This document shows positions 6,812 to 13,965 of a stretch of DNA of 30,722 nt, one piece after another. The notes beneath the pieces are model-generated. The model searched no databases. It worked only from the letters and a program-made list of their open reading frames with translations, and was not told where the DNA came from. The position numbers and the translations under genes were made by a program. Source of the DNA: a bacterium (GTDB lineage: Bacteria > UBP6 > JAFGXH01); NCBI GenBank assembly GCA_027064085.1, contig JAMOQH010000156.1:1-30722 (forward strand), read 5' to 3'. The stretch's first letter is position 1; each line of letters starts with the position of its first letter.

Positions 6812-7507
6812 ATGATTATAGAGAAAAAATGTTTTATTGATAATCAAAATAGAGGTATTACTACAGACTTGATTAAACTTCTCGCTCCATATTTTAAGCA
6901 CCATAAATACAAAGCTAAGGAGCATTTGTGGTATGATGGAGATAATGCTAATAAAATGTTTTTTATTAATTCGGGAATAGTAAAAATTTATGATATTCTA
7001 GAAGATGGAAATACAATTACAATTTATATATTTGAAAAAAATACTCTCTTTGGATTTATGCCATTTTTTGACGAAGAACCTTATCCTGCTTATGCAGAAG
7101 TTGTTAAAGAAAGTGATATTTCAACTATAGATAGAGCTACTTTTAATAAAATAATCAAAGAAAATCCAGAATTATCACTTAAATTAATGAAAATACTATC
7201 TAAAAGGCTCAGAGATGCAATGATAAAGATATCAGAAAATAATAATAAAGATACTTTATCAAGAGTTGCTTCTATGCTCGTATCCATTTATTTTACACAC
7301 AATAATTGTTATACAGAAAATCAAAATTACACTATAGAAATGAAATTACCATCTTATGAAATTGCAAACTATATAGGTGTTACACCAGAAACATTATCAA
7401 GAAATATAAAACATTTAAGTGAAAAGAAAATAATAGAAAAAATAGGTAAAAGAAGTTATAAAATTTTAGATTTAGAGCAATTAAAAGAAATTTCCAGTAT
7501 TTATTAG
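6812..7507 (+). CDS. Crp/Fnr-family transcription regulator
   Basis: A 231-residue regulator with an N-terminal cyclic-nucleotide-type beta-roll (about 20-120), a long dimer helix (about 120-145) and a C-terminal winged helix. The recognition helix reads GVTPETLSRNIKHL at 189-202, with Glu193, Ser196 and Arg197 matching the three residues that E. coli FNR uses to read TTGAT. Three matching operators lie within 5 kb upstream, so it is the natural candidate to bind them. Only two cysteines exist (Cys7 and Cys166), so the [4Fe-4S] oxygen sensor of FNR is absent; DNR/NNR-like nitric oxide sensing or another ligand is possible. AAGGA precedes the ATG. Its promoter has TATAAT but no good -35, consistent with activator dependence. 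Confidence 0.92.
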   Translation: MIIEKKCFIDNQNRGITTDLIKLLAPYFKHHKYKAKEHLWYDGDNANKMFFINSGIVKIYDILEDGNTITIYIFEKNTLFGFMPFFDEEPYPAYAEVVKESDISTIDRATFNKIIKENPELSLKLMKILSKRLRDAMIKISENNNKDTLSRVASMLVSIYFTHNNCYTENQNYTIEMKLPSYEIANYIGVTPETLSRNIKHLSEKKIIEKIGKRSYKILDLEQLKEISSIY

Positions 7508-7518
7508 TTTTTTTATAT

Positions 7519-7550
7519 TTATCTCCATTTAAGCACATTCGTGCTATTTA
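7519..7550. repeat. Dispersed hairpin repeat, copy 2
   Basis: This copy matches 3916-3947 at 30 of 32 positions, with core AGCAC-ATTC-GTGCT (7532-7545); the stem is intact and one change falls in the loop. It begins 11 bases after the stop of the Crp/Fnr gene. Read on the minus strand, it supplies the last codons and stop of the relic at 7519-7728. Confidence 0.6.
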
Positions 7551-7621
7551 ATGGATGATTTTGGGAAACTACATTTTTTATTTCTTCTTTTTTACCATTT
7601 AAGCCTCCTATATTAATATAA

Positions 7622-7657
7622 CTTGTAAATTTGAATTTAACAAGATTTTTTTCTTTT
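7622..7657 (+). terminator. Possible terminator after the Crp/Fnr gene
   Basis: CTTGTAAATT and AATTTAACAAG form an imperfect hairpin (one bulge) at 7622-7644, followed by a T-rich run to 7657. It lies about 115 bases after the stop and could end transcription before the next operon. Confidence 0.4.
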
Positions 7658-7755
7658 CTATAAAGGTAAATAACAAAAGTAGCAAAAACTAGTCCAAAAT
7701 AAAATCAAAAAATTGATTTTATTAGCATATAAATTGTAGTAATTAAAAGGATATT

Positions 7756-8265
7756 ATGAGAGCATTCATGGCCAAGGCAAAAACAAAAAATTCAAAAGAA
7801 AAAGGAACAAAAGCAAATAATTCAAGAAAAGCAAGTATTTCCTCTAAAAAAATAGTCAAAAAAAAATCTAAATCTAAGAAAAAAAAGAAAACATCTTTGT
7901 TTTCTATTTTGTTTAAATTTATTTTTATTTCTTTAGTATTAGGGGCTGTTTCATATTCTTTATTTTTTATCAAAATAGAGGGGAAAACAGCTTATTCTAG
8001 AATCATAAAGACCTTAAAAGAAACTAAGTCAACCCAAAAACCCAATAATACCAAAGTTGATTTGGTAAAAAATAATCCTAAAAACAAGAAAAAAACAATA
8101 GTTAAACCAAATAAGAGAACAAAAGACATATTACGAGCAAAAAGAAGAAATAGGAATTTAGAAAAAAGAACAATTAATAAAACAAGAGTTGATTTTATTA
8201 ATAAAAAAGCGATCTCTAAAAAAGAAAAAAGTAATTTAGACAATATTATAAATTCTAATTTATGA
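7756..8265 (+). CDS. Lysine-rich single-pass membrane protein
   Basis: A 169-residue protein of unknown family. Residues 1-45 are extremely lysine- and serine-rich, one membrane segment follows (SLFSILFKFIFISLVLGAVS, about 47-66), and the rest is a strongly basic, probably disordered domain. Charge distribution suggests the long first segment stays in the cytoplasm. It starts with ATG after AAGGA with short spacing; an ATG four codons later is a fallback. It overlaps the following lipoprotein gene by four bases (ATGA), so the two are translationally coupled and it opens the six-gene operon. A -10-like TATAAA lies at 7728-7733, without a good -35. Very basic composition could reflect contact with nucleic acid or phospholipid, but nothing shows this. 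Confidence 0.65.
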   Translation: MRAFMAKAKTKNSKEKGTKANNSRKASISSKKIVKKKSKSKKKKKTSLFSILFKFIFISLVLGAVSYSLFFIKIEGKTAYSRIIKTLKETKSTQKPNNTKVDLVKNNPKNKKKTIVKPNKRTKDILRAKRRNRNLEKRTINKTRVDFINKKAISKKEKSNLDNIINSNL

Positions 8266-9056
8266 AAAAATTATTTATTTTAACAATATTAGCCTCAATA
8301 TTAATTGTATATTCATGCAATAAAAAAGAAGAAAAAAAGAATTTTTTTAAAAGAATTGATTATAAAATCACCCAAATTCTTTATAAAAAGGATTATGAGA
8401 ATGCGATAAAATATATTGATTCAGTATTCTTTAATCAAGAAAATTTATTAACAGATAAAAACAAATCCTATCTTTTATTTAAAGAAGCAGAAATTAAATA
8501 TTTATATTTAAATAATTCCATTGATGCATATAAAGAAATGAAGAAATTATTTAAAAAAAATAAATTAAATAAAAAAAACTATACTAAATTATTAGAATAT
8601 TTAATAGAAATATCAGAAACTTCTGATTATCAAAATTTTGCTGTTTTTTTAGAAAAACTAATAAAAATAGATTTAAATAAAAAAACACTATATAAATATA
8701 TTAATTACTTGAAAAAAGAGAAAAAAATAAAAAAACTTGAAAAAATTATTGAAAATAATAAGGTTTTATCTAAAGATGAATTAATATTTTTAAAACTAGA
8801 CATTAAAATATTAAAAAAAGAAAAAAAAGAAAAAATATTAAAATATATTAATAATCAAATCAAAAAATCAAAAAATCAAGAAACTATAGATGATTTGAAA
8901 GTAAAAAAAATATTTTACTTAGAGCAAGAAGAAAAAATTGATTATACTGAATTATTAAATATTTTAAAAACAATTAAAACTAAAAAATATAAAAATTTAG
9001 TAAAAAATAAAAAAATATTTTATAATAAAAAGATTTCATTGTATAATAAAAAATGA
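8262..9056 (+). CDS. Helical lipoprotein of unknown function
   Basis: A 264-residue protein with a lipoprotein signal peptide ending in the lipobox VYSC (Cys19), so probably membrane-anchored in the periplasm. The mature part is almost wholly helical and lysine-rich with repeated short helices (EKLIKIDLNKKTLYKYINYL, KKLEKIIENNKVLSKDEL), resembling degenerate tetratricopeptide-type repeats, although no clear TPR consensus survives. It overlaps both neighbours by four bases (ATGA on each side). Base composition is extreme, dominated by AAA and ATA codons. No family recognised. Confidence 0.7.
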   Translation: MKKLFILTILASILIVYSCNKKEEKKNFFKRIDYKITQILYKKDYENAIKYIDSVFFNQENLLTDKNKSYLLFKEAEIKYLYLNNSIDAYKEMKKLFKKNKLNKKNYTKLLEYLIEISETSDYQNFAVFLEKLIKIDLNKKTLYKYINYLKKEKKIKKLEKIIENNKVLSKDELIFLKLDIKILKKEKKEKILKYINNQIKKSKNQETIDDLKVKKIFYLEQEEKIDYTELLNILKTIKTKKYKNLVKNKKIFYNKKISLYNKK

Positions 9057-9892
9057 AGTTTTTAATTTTTTTTATTATATCTATATCAATTTTTGCAAAA
9101 AAAACATATTTATGGCAAATGAATAAACAAGAAATCAATAATATTATTATTAAAACAAGTCATAAAAAACAATTTTTAAATAAAATCATAAAATATTCTT
9201 GGCTTTTTACTAAAACACCATATAAATTAAATGTTTTAGGAGAAGGAAAACAAAAACCCATTTATAGTTTTAAAGCAGTAGACTGTATAACATATATCGA
9301 AATGGTATTAGCATTAGCTAATAGTAGTACATTAAATAACTCTATCTCATTATTACAAAAAATAAGATATAAAGATGGAGAAATAAAATATAAGAAAAGA
9401 AATCATTTTACGGTAACTCAATGGATACCTAATAATGAAAAACTTGGAATAATAGAAAATATAACCTCTAAAACATCAAAAACAACCAAAACAATAACTA
9501 AAAATATAACTATAAATAATTTTAATGGCAAATTTAAAAAATTTAAAATCCTCAAAGAAAATCTTCCACTAGGAAAACACAGTCTCAAATATATTCCTAT
9601 TAATTATTTTCTAAAAAATCACGATAAAATACATATACCTTCAGGAGCTATTGCGTTAATAATTAGAGAAAAGAATAATTATCCAATTTTTACTTCCCAT
9701 TTAGGATTTATAATAAATACTGGAAATCAAAAAATATTTAGATCAGCAGTGACAAATAGAAAATATAAAGAGGTTAGAGATTATAGATTAATTCCTTATT
9801 TAAGATTTTATAAAAATTATTTTGCAAAAAAACACTGGGGAATACTTGGAATCACATTATTTTTACCTAAGGAATTAAGTGAAAGTAAGTAG
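9053..9892 (+). CDS. DUF1460 (NlpC/P60-like) peptidoglycan hydrolase
   Basis: A 279-residue exported protein of the DUF1460 family, whose fold is of the NlpC/P60 cysteine-peptidase type and whose known structures suggest N-acetylmuramoyl-L-alanine amidase or peptide-cleaving activity on cell wall. A signal peptide (KFLIFFIISISIFA) is present. The catalytic Cys78 lies in KAVDCITYIEMVLALA, the RNHFTVTQWIPNN segment carries His118, and His216 lies in FTSHLGFIINTG. Length and motif order are normal. Overlap with both neighbours (four bases before, 14 after) places it firmly in the operon, and it is the one enzyme there with an assignable role, pointing to the cell envelope. Confidence 0.85.
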   Translation: MKFLIFFIISISIFAKKTYLWQMNKQEINNIIIKTSHKKQFLNKIIKYSWLFTKTPYKLNVLGEGKQKPIYSFKAVDCITYIEMVLALANSSTLNNSISLLQKIRYKDGEIKYKKRNHFTVTQWIPNNEKLGIIENITSKTSKTTKTITKNITINNFNGKFKKFKILKENLPLGKHSLKYIPINYFLKNHDKIHIPSGAIALIIREKNNYPIFTSHLGFIINTGNQKIFRSAVTNRKYKEVRDYRLIPYLRFYKNYFAKKHWGILGITLFLPKELSESK

Positions 9893-10424
9893 CCTTTATG
9901 ATATTATTATTGAATCTAATAAAATTTCATCAATAAAGAAACATTATATATACAACAAATATTCAACATTTGTAACAAAAAATAAAATAAATAACTTTAG
10001 AAATATTGTTTATTTTTTAAAAGATAATTTTAATGAAGAATTATCTTTTATCAAAAAAGAACAATTGTTATCACTTATTAAAATCTTATTAAGTAACGCC
10101 AGTTATTATAAATTATCAGTAAATAAAAAGAAAATACAGCTCAATCAAGTTAAAACATCACAATTCGACTATAACTATATCATTCATTACTTGAAAAATG
10201 AGTTTAAACTATATGATATAACTAATAAAAATGTGATATTTAAACTCGATAAAATTAAAAACCTATATAAATTCATTAAATTTATGGATAATAACTATTT
10301 TTCTTTAATGGAAATTGAGAATTATAATAATATATTTAAAATTAATATATTAGCCTTTTTTTATGATGAAAAATTTGATATATATAAAACTATAGAAAAT
10401 TATAGTGGAGAAATTATTGAATGA
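9879..10424 (+). CDS. Hypothetical helical protein
   Basis: A 181-residue protein with no recognised domain, signal peptide or membrane segment. It is rich in Lys, Asn and Ile and predicted mostly helical by eye (NEELSFIKKEQLLSLIKILL). The GTG start lies inside the end of the DUF1460 gene and follows AAGGA at five-base spacing. The frame overlaps the next gene as well. It is presumably cytoplasmic. Cotranslation with an envelope hydrolase and a Fe-S protein is the only clue to its role. Confidence 0.55.
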   Translation: MKVSSLYDIIIESNKISSIKKHYIYNKYSTFVTKNKINNFRNIVYFLKDNFNEELSFIKKEQLLSLIKILLSNASYYKLSVNKKKIQLNQVKTSQFDYNYIIHYLKNEFKLYDITNKNVIFKLDKIKNLYKFIKFMDNNYFSLMEIENYNNIFKINILAFFYDEKFDIYKTIENYSGEIIE

Positions 10425-10917
10425 AATAATAGATAAATTTACAATATTGAGCCTAAGAAACTTAGAAGATAAAAATTATGATTATTTAATTTTAGATATT
10501 GAAGAAAAAGAGGAGATAAAAACAACAATTAATTTTATAATTGAAAATAAAATTAATATAGATTTTTATTTCTTCATTAATGCAAGATTTCAAAAAAAGA
10601 AATTATACATACAATTATCTGACTTAAAAGTAAATAAAGATAAAATTATAAATAACATAAAAAAAATACATAATTTTTTTAGAATCAAATATAACAAAAA
10701 TATATCATTTAAAAAATCATCAAAACATTCTGTATTTTTTGAGGGAAAAAATTTTTTATTGAATTTAAATAAAAGTAATAAAGAAAAATATAAAAATCAA
10801 TCCTTAGATATAAATTCAATTGAAAGTTTAAAAAGATATCAAGTCTTATTAGCTTTTAATGATAATTTAAATTTAATAAACAAAATAGAAATAAAAGATG
10901 AATATAAAAAATTATAA
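10417..10917 (+). CDS. Hypothetical protein with alternating strands and helices
   Basis: A 166-residue protein without recognised domains. Segments such as YDYLILDI, INIDFYFFINARF and KKKLYIQLSDL look like beta strands, with helices between. I prefer the TTG at 10417 because GGAG lies six bases ahead of it; the frame can be extended to a GTG at 10405, which has no ribosome site. It overlaps the previous gene by eight bases and the next by 20, so it belongs to the same operon. No signal peptide. Function unknown. Confidence 0.5.
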   Translation: MNEIIDKFTILSLRNLEDKNYDYLILDIEEKEEIKTTINFIIENKINIDFYFFINARFQKKKLYIQLSDLKVNKDKIINNIKKIHNFFRIKYNKNISFKKSSKHSVFFEGKNFLLNLNKSNKEKYKNQSLDINSIESLKRYQVLLAFNDNLNLINKIEIKDEYKKL

Positions 10918-11563
10918 AATTGATAGATTAAACTATTGTAAATATTGTGATTATAATTGTGAAATAGTTTGTCCTATTTATAAACTAACTAAAAACAAAG
11001 AGCTAAACCCAAAAAATAAAGCAATTAAAGCCTTGTATAGCATAAAAAGCTGGGATTTTTCGGATAACATTGATTTTTATGCTTGTATAAATTGTAATAA
11101 TTGTACAAATTATTGCCCCCATAAAGCTCCAATATCCGAAGTACTCAATTACGCAAAAGAAAAAACTATCACTAGTAATAATGCTAACAATAAAATATTA
11201 AAATTTGAGGAAGATTTTTATATTAATTTAGAGAAAATTGTATTTTTAAATACAGATAATCATATTATTATAAAAAATATTCCTGATTTCTTATCCTTTT
11301 ATAATATTGGGTTTAGAGATGAAACTATTACAGAGCTAAAAACTCTTTTGAGGAATATTGATTCAGAAAAAGTTTTCATTGAAGATATATCCTTTATTTA
11401 TTTAGTTAATCAACTTAAGAATTATTTAAATAAAATTAAAATCCCTGACTTTCTATTTTATTCTCATAAAAAAGAAGATTATATAAAAATAGTACTCTCT
11501 AGCTTAGAAATAACCAATCAAGAATTATATAATTTATTTATTAAAGAATTCAATAATTATTGA
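10898..11563 (+). CDS. Ferredoxin-like protein with two [4Fe-4S] motifs
   Basis: A 221-residue protein with two cysteine clusters near the N-terminus: Cys14, 17, 21 and 25 (CKYCDYNCEIVCP) and Cys63, 66, 69 and 73 (CINCNNCTNYCPHK). The second is a standard CxxCxxCxxxCP motif; the first has one extra residue between its second and third cysteines. About 37 residues separate them, as in the dicluster domain of HdrC, GlpC and lactate-utilisation proteins. The remaining 140 residues hold no CCG domain and no recognised fold, so it is not a normal GlpC/HdrC. It may pass electrons to an unknown partner. Lacking a signal peptide, it should be cytoplasmic. It ends the operon. Confidence 0.75.
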   Translation: MNIKNYKIDRLNYCKYCDYNCEIVCPIYKLTKNKELNPKNKAIKALYSIKSWDFSDNIDFYACINCNNCTNYCPHKAPISEVLNYAKEKTITSNNANNKILKFEEDFYINLEKIVFLNTDNHIIIKNIPDFLSFYNIGFRDETITELKTLLRNIDSEKVFIEDISFIYLVNQLKNYLNKIKIPDFLFYSHKKEDYIKIVLSSLEITNQELYNLFIKEFNNY

Positions 11564-11578
11564 AATTTTTCAATAATT
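11555..11578. terminator. Hairpin spanning the stop of the Fe-S gene
   Basis: A perfect ten-base-pair A+T-rich stem (AATTATTGAA / TTCAATAATT) with a four-base loop includes the TGA at 11561-11563. No U tract follows, so it is at best a weak terminator. It also contains the -35 of the next promoter. Confidence 0.35.
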
Positions 11579-11588
11579 TAGCTATAAT
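11560..11588 (+). promoter_or_regulatory. Sigma70-type promoter of the cysteine-rich lipoprotein gene
   Basis: TTGAAA at 11560-11565, a 17-base spacer and TATAAT at 11583-11588. Transcription would start near 11595. The -35 overlaps the stop codon of the upstream gene. Confidence 0.6.
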
Positions 11589-11615
11589 ATAATCTATATT
11601 AATTCTGAGGTGTAT

Positions 11616-13895
11616 ATGAAATTTCTAGTTTTTATTTTATTACTTATGGTTTATTCATGTGGAGACCATAATACAAGTTCAAATGAATGTAATCCTAAAT
11701 GTGAAAATTGGCAAGAATGTAGCAATAATAAATGTATTACAAAAAAAAATAATTGCACAAAAAATGGTGATTGCCCATATACTTATATTTGTGACATAAA
11801 TACTCATAAATGTATTGAAGATGATGTTTGCAGGCCTGTTTGCAATGATAATTGGCAGGAATGTAAAAATAAAAGATGTATAGCAAAAGAAGGTTTTTGT
11901 ATAGATGATACTGGTTGTTTAAATGGTTTTTTTTGTAATATGCAAAGTCATAAATGTACTTCTGAATGTGAACAGATTGTTCATGAATGTGAAATTGGAG
12001 AAAGTTTATGTGATGGGCAAAATTTAAAATTTTGCGAAGAAACAACTTGTGGAAATGTATATAAAACAGCTCCTTGTGAAGATAATAAAATATGCAATAA
12101 CGGAGAATGTATTAATCCTGATTGTATTGATGAATGCGAAATAAATAACAATATTTGCTCTGGATATAATAAAGTAAAAGTTTGTGAACAAACTGATTGT
12201 GGTAAAAAATTTAAGGAAATCATATGTGAAAACAATAAAGGCTGTAAAAACGGAGAATGTGTAGAAAATTATTGTAGCGATGAGTGTAATCCAAATGAAG
12301 AAAATTGTAAATTGTGGGATATGAAAACGAGTTCATTTACTCAAACAGACCAAAATAATATACTCTATGACAGAAATGAAGAATATTTAAGATGGCTTTA
12401 TAGTAAAAATATGTTTTTTGGTGGTGTTGTGGAGGCATTTTTTGAAAATGAAAATTTGCTCGAACATATTATATCCTATGGAGGAGTAGGAGATAGTGCA
12501 ATATGGACAGGAACATACTTAGGTGCAGAATCATTTAGATATATGGCAACGGGCTCACTAGCTTCTTATAATAATATTAAAAAATTAATAAAAACCTTAC
12601 ACTTATGGTTTAATGTATCAGGATATGATGGACTTCTTGTAAGATATGCTGCTGAAACAGATAAATTAAATAACTCCGATAAACCAACTGAAGACATGCT
12701 TAATTGTGGAATTAACAGAATTTACTGCAATATTGATTATAATGGTAAAAAATATAATTACAAAGGACATATCAGTAGAGACCAATATCAAGGAATACTA
12801 CTTGGTTATTCACTTGCTTATAGTGCATTAGGAAATTCTAAAGAAGAACTAAAGTTAAAATCATTAATTAGAGACGATATTTTAGAATTAGTTAAACAAT
12901 TAATGAAAAAAACTACTTTAAATGTAAAATATGAGATATACGATGATAGAATTCCTGATTATTTAGGAGGTAGTCCTGTTACCGGGGAAAAAACAATAGA
13001 TGCTAGATTTGTTGTTGTTTCACCAAGAGAATTTCAAGACGGAAAAGTAATAGTTAAATACTGTAGTATTGGACACTCTGATTGCGAAACAAATTTTTGG
13101 GGTTTTCAGGAGTTTATGCCTGATTTAAAACCGTTTTTAGGTCAATTAACTTCGTTACTGAGTTTTGCTCCATATATCCCAAGGAGTGGAAGTGCAATTA
13201 TGCTTCCTACAATTTTTAATATTGCAATGCAAGTCACAAAAGACAAACCTGAATATCAAAATGACTATAATAGAATCAAAAATTTTTATTATAATAACAA
13301 TGATGAATGGAAAAATGTTAATGATTGGTTAAAATCAGCAGAACAATGGCAATACCTTAATCCTTGTGGAGAAAAATACTATGGTATTAATATTACTATG
13401 GAACCTTTGTATAATTTACTGCGTCTTGAAAAAGATACCGATATCAGAAACAGAATATTAAATAATGTATTAATTGATAAAATTTGGGAGGAAGTTAAAA
13501 CTCATAAAAACTCATTTTTTTCATATATTTATCTTTCTGCACTAGAAAATACTGATGCAGAAGTTTTAAATTCCACAAACGAACAGTTTAGAGAATTTAC
13601 AACAACGCCTAAAAGACACTTTACTGTTGATTTAACAGATGCAACTACATATCCACAATATGCAAGTCGTGAAAGTGGATGTACTAATCAAGTTAGTCAT
13701 GATACTGCTGTAGATGTTAAAGATAGAGAAATGAGTGATTTTATATGGCAAAGAAAGCCTTGGGCCTTATCTTCAGGTGCAAATTTAAAAAGAATTTACC
13801 CTGGAGTTGACTATTTAATGGTTTATTGGATGGGGCAATATTATAATTTTTTACCTGAAGACAGTGATTCTAGGTGTTTCAAACTTGAAAATTAG
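11616..13895 (+). CDS. Large cysteine-rich lipoprotein with helical C-terminal domain
   Basis: A 759-residue surface or periplasmic lipoprotein: the signal peptide ends in the lipobox VYSC (Cys15). Residues about 25-230 hold a series of short cysteine-rich modules with EGF/TIL-like spacing (CTKNGDCPYTYICDINTHKC, CDGQNLKFCEETTCG, CSGYNKVKVCEQTDCG), of the kind common in myxococcotal secreted proteins. The last 500 residues form a separate domain with GDSAIWTGTYLGAESFRYMA, LHLWFNVSGYDGLLVRYAAE and later LYNLLRLEKDTDIRNR; the helix pairs recall alpha/alpha-toroid (six-hairpin glycosidase-like) proteins, but no catalytic residues can be assigned. I chose the ATG at 11616 because GAGG lies five bases ahead; a GTG two codons earlier overlaps that site. 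Its own promoter separates it from both neighbouring operons. Confidence 0.75.
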   Translation: MKFLVFILLLMVYSCGDHNTSSNECNPKCENWQECSNNKCITKKNNCTKNGDCPYTYICDINTHKCIEDDVCRPVCNDNWQECKNKRCIAKEGFCIDDTGCLNGFFCNMQSHKCTSECEQIVHECEIGESLCDGQNLKFCEETTCGNVYKTAPCEDNKICNNGECINPDCIDECEINNNICSGYNKVKVCEQTDCGKKFKEIICENNKGCKNGECVENYCSDECNPNEENCKLWDMKTSSFTQTDQNNILYDRNEEYLRWLYSKNMFFGGVVEAFFENENLLEHIISYGGVGDSAIWTGTYLGAESFRYMATGSLASYNNIKKLIKTLHLWFNVSGYDGLLVRYAAETDKLNNSDKPTEDMLNCGINRIYCNIDYNGKKYNYKGHISRDQYQGILLGYSLAYSALGNSKEELKLKSLIRDDILELVKQLMKKTTLNVKYEIYDDRIPDYLGGSPVTGEKTIDARFVVVSPREFQDGKVIVKYCSIGHSDCETNFWGFQEFMPDLKPFLGQLTSLLSFAPYIPRSGSAIMLPTIFNIAMQVTKDKPEYQNDYNRIKNFYYNNNDEWKNVNDWLKSAEQWQYLNPCGEKYYGINITMEPLYNLLRLEKDTDIRNRILNNVLIDKIWEEVKTHKNSFFSYIYLSALENTDAEVLNSTNEQFREFTTTPKRHFTVDLTDATTYPQYASRESGCTNQVSHDTAVDVKDREMSDFIWQRKPWALSSGANLKRIYPGVDYLMVYWMGQYYNFLPEDSDSRCFKLEN

Positions 13896-13913
13896 AAGTA
13901 TTTCATATTTTTT

Positions 13914-13942
13914 TTGATTTTTTGCTTCATTTACTATATAAT
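13914..13942 (+). promoter_or_regulatory. Sigma70-type promoter heading the PBP1A region
   Basis: TTGATT at 13914-13919, a 17-base spacer and TATAAT at 13937-13942, with GGAG at 13956-13959 before the GTG start at 13966. It probably drives the run of genes to 21580. Confidence 0.65.
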
Positions 13943-13965
13943 TCATTATATTTTTGGAGTGATAA

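Larger units (their letters stand above)
7519..7728 (-). pseudogene. Small membrane-protein frame with in-frame TGA
   Basis: From an ATG at 7728 a 69-codon frame runs to TAA at 7521-7519 with a single TGA at codon 8 (7707-7705). Around it the text reads MLIKSIF, stop, then FYFGLVFATFVIYLYRKEKN, a convincing membrane segment with a basic cytoplasmic flank, followed by about 40 soluble residues. A Trp codon (TGG) mutated to TGA would fit the membrane segment. No ribosome site precedes the ATG. TGA is a stop elsewhere in the window, so I read it as a dead gene rather than recoding. Family unknown. Confidence 0.35.

Noticed and set aside
3916-7550. Two similar repeats as the start of a CRISPR array
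   Set aside because: Only two copies 3.6 kb apart with genes between, no regular spacers and no cas genes.
7698-7723. Palindrome containing ATCAA and TTGAT
   Set aside because: The half-sites are in the reverse order (ATCAA-N4-TTGAT), so it is not an FNR operator; it is an A+T-rich hairpin.
7519-7728. TGA read as tryptophan across the genome
   Set aside because: Many clear genes here end in TGA, including ATGA and TTGA overlaps such as those at 8262, 9053, 15259 and 28911, so TGA is a working stop.
7743-8243. Minus-strand phenylalanine- and leucine-rich frames opposite the lysine-rich protein
   Set aside because: They arise because AAA codons read as TTT on the other strand; no start signals.
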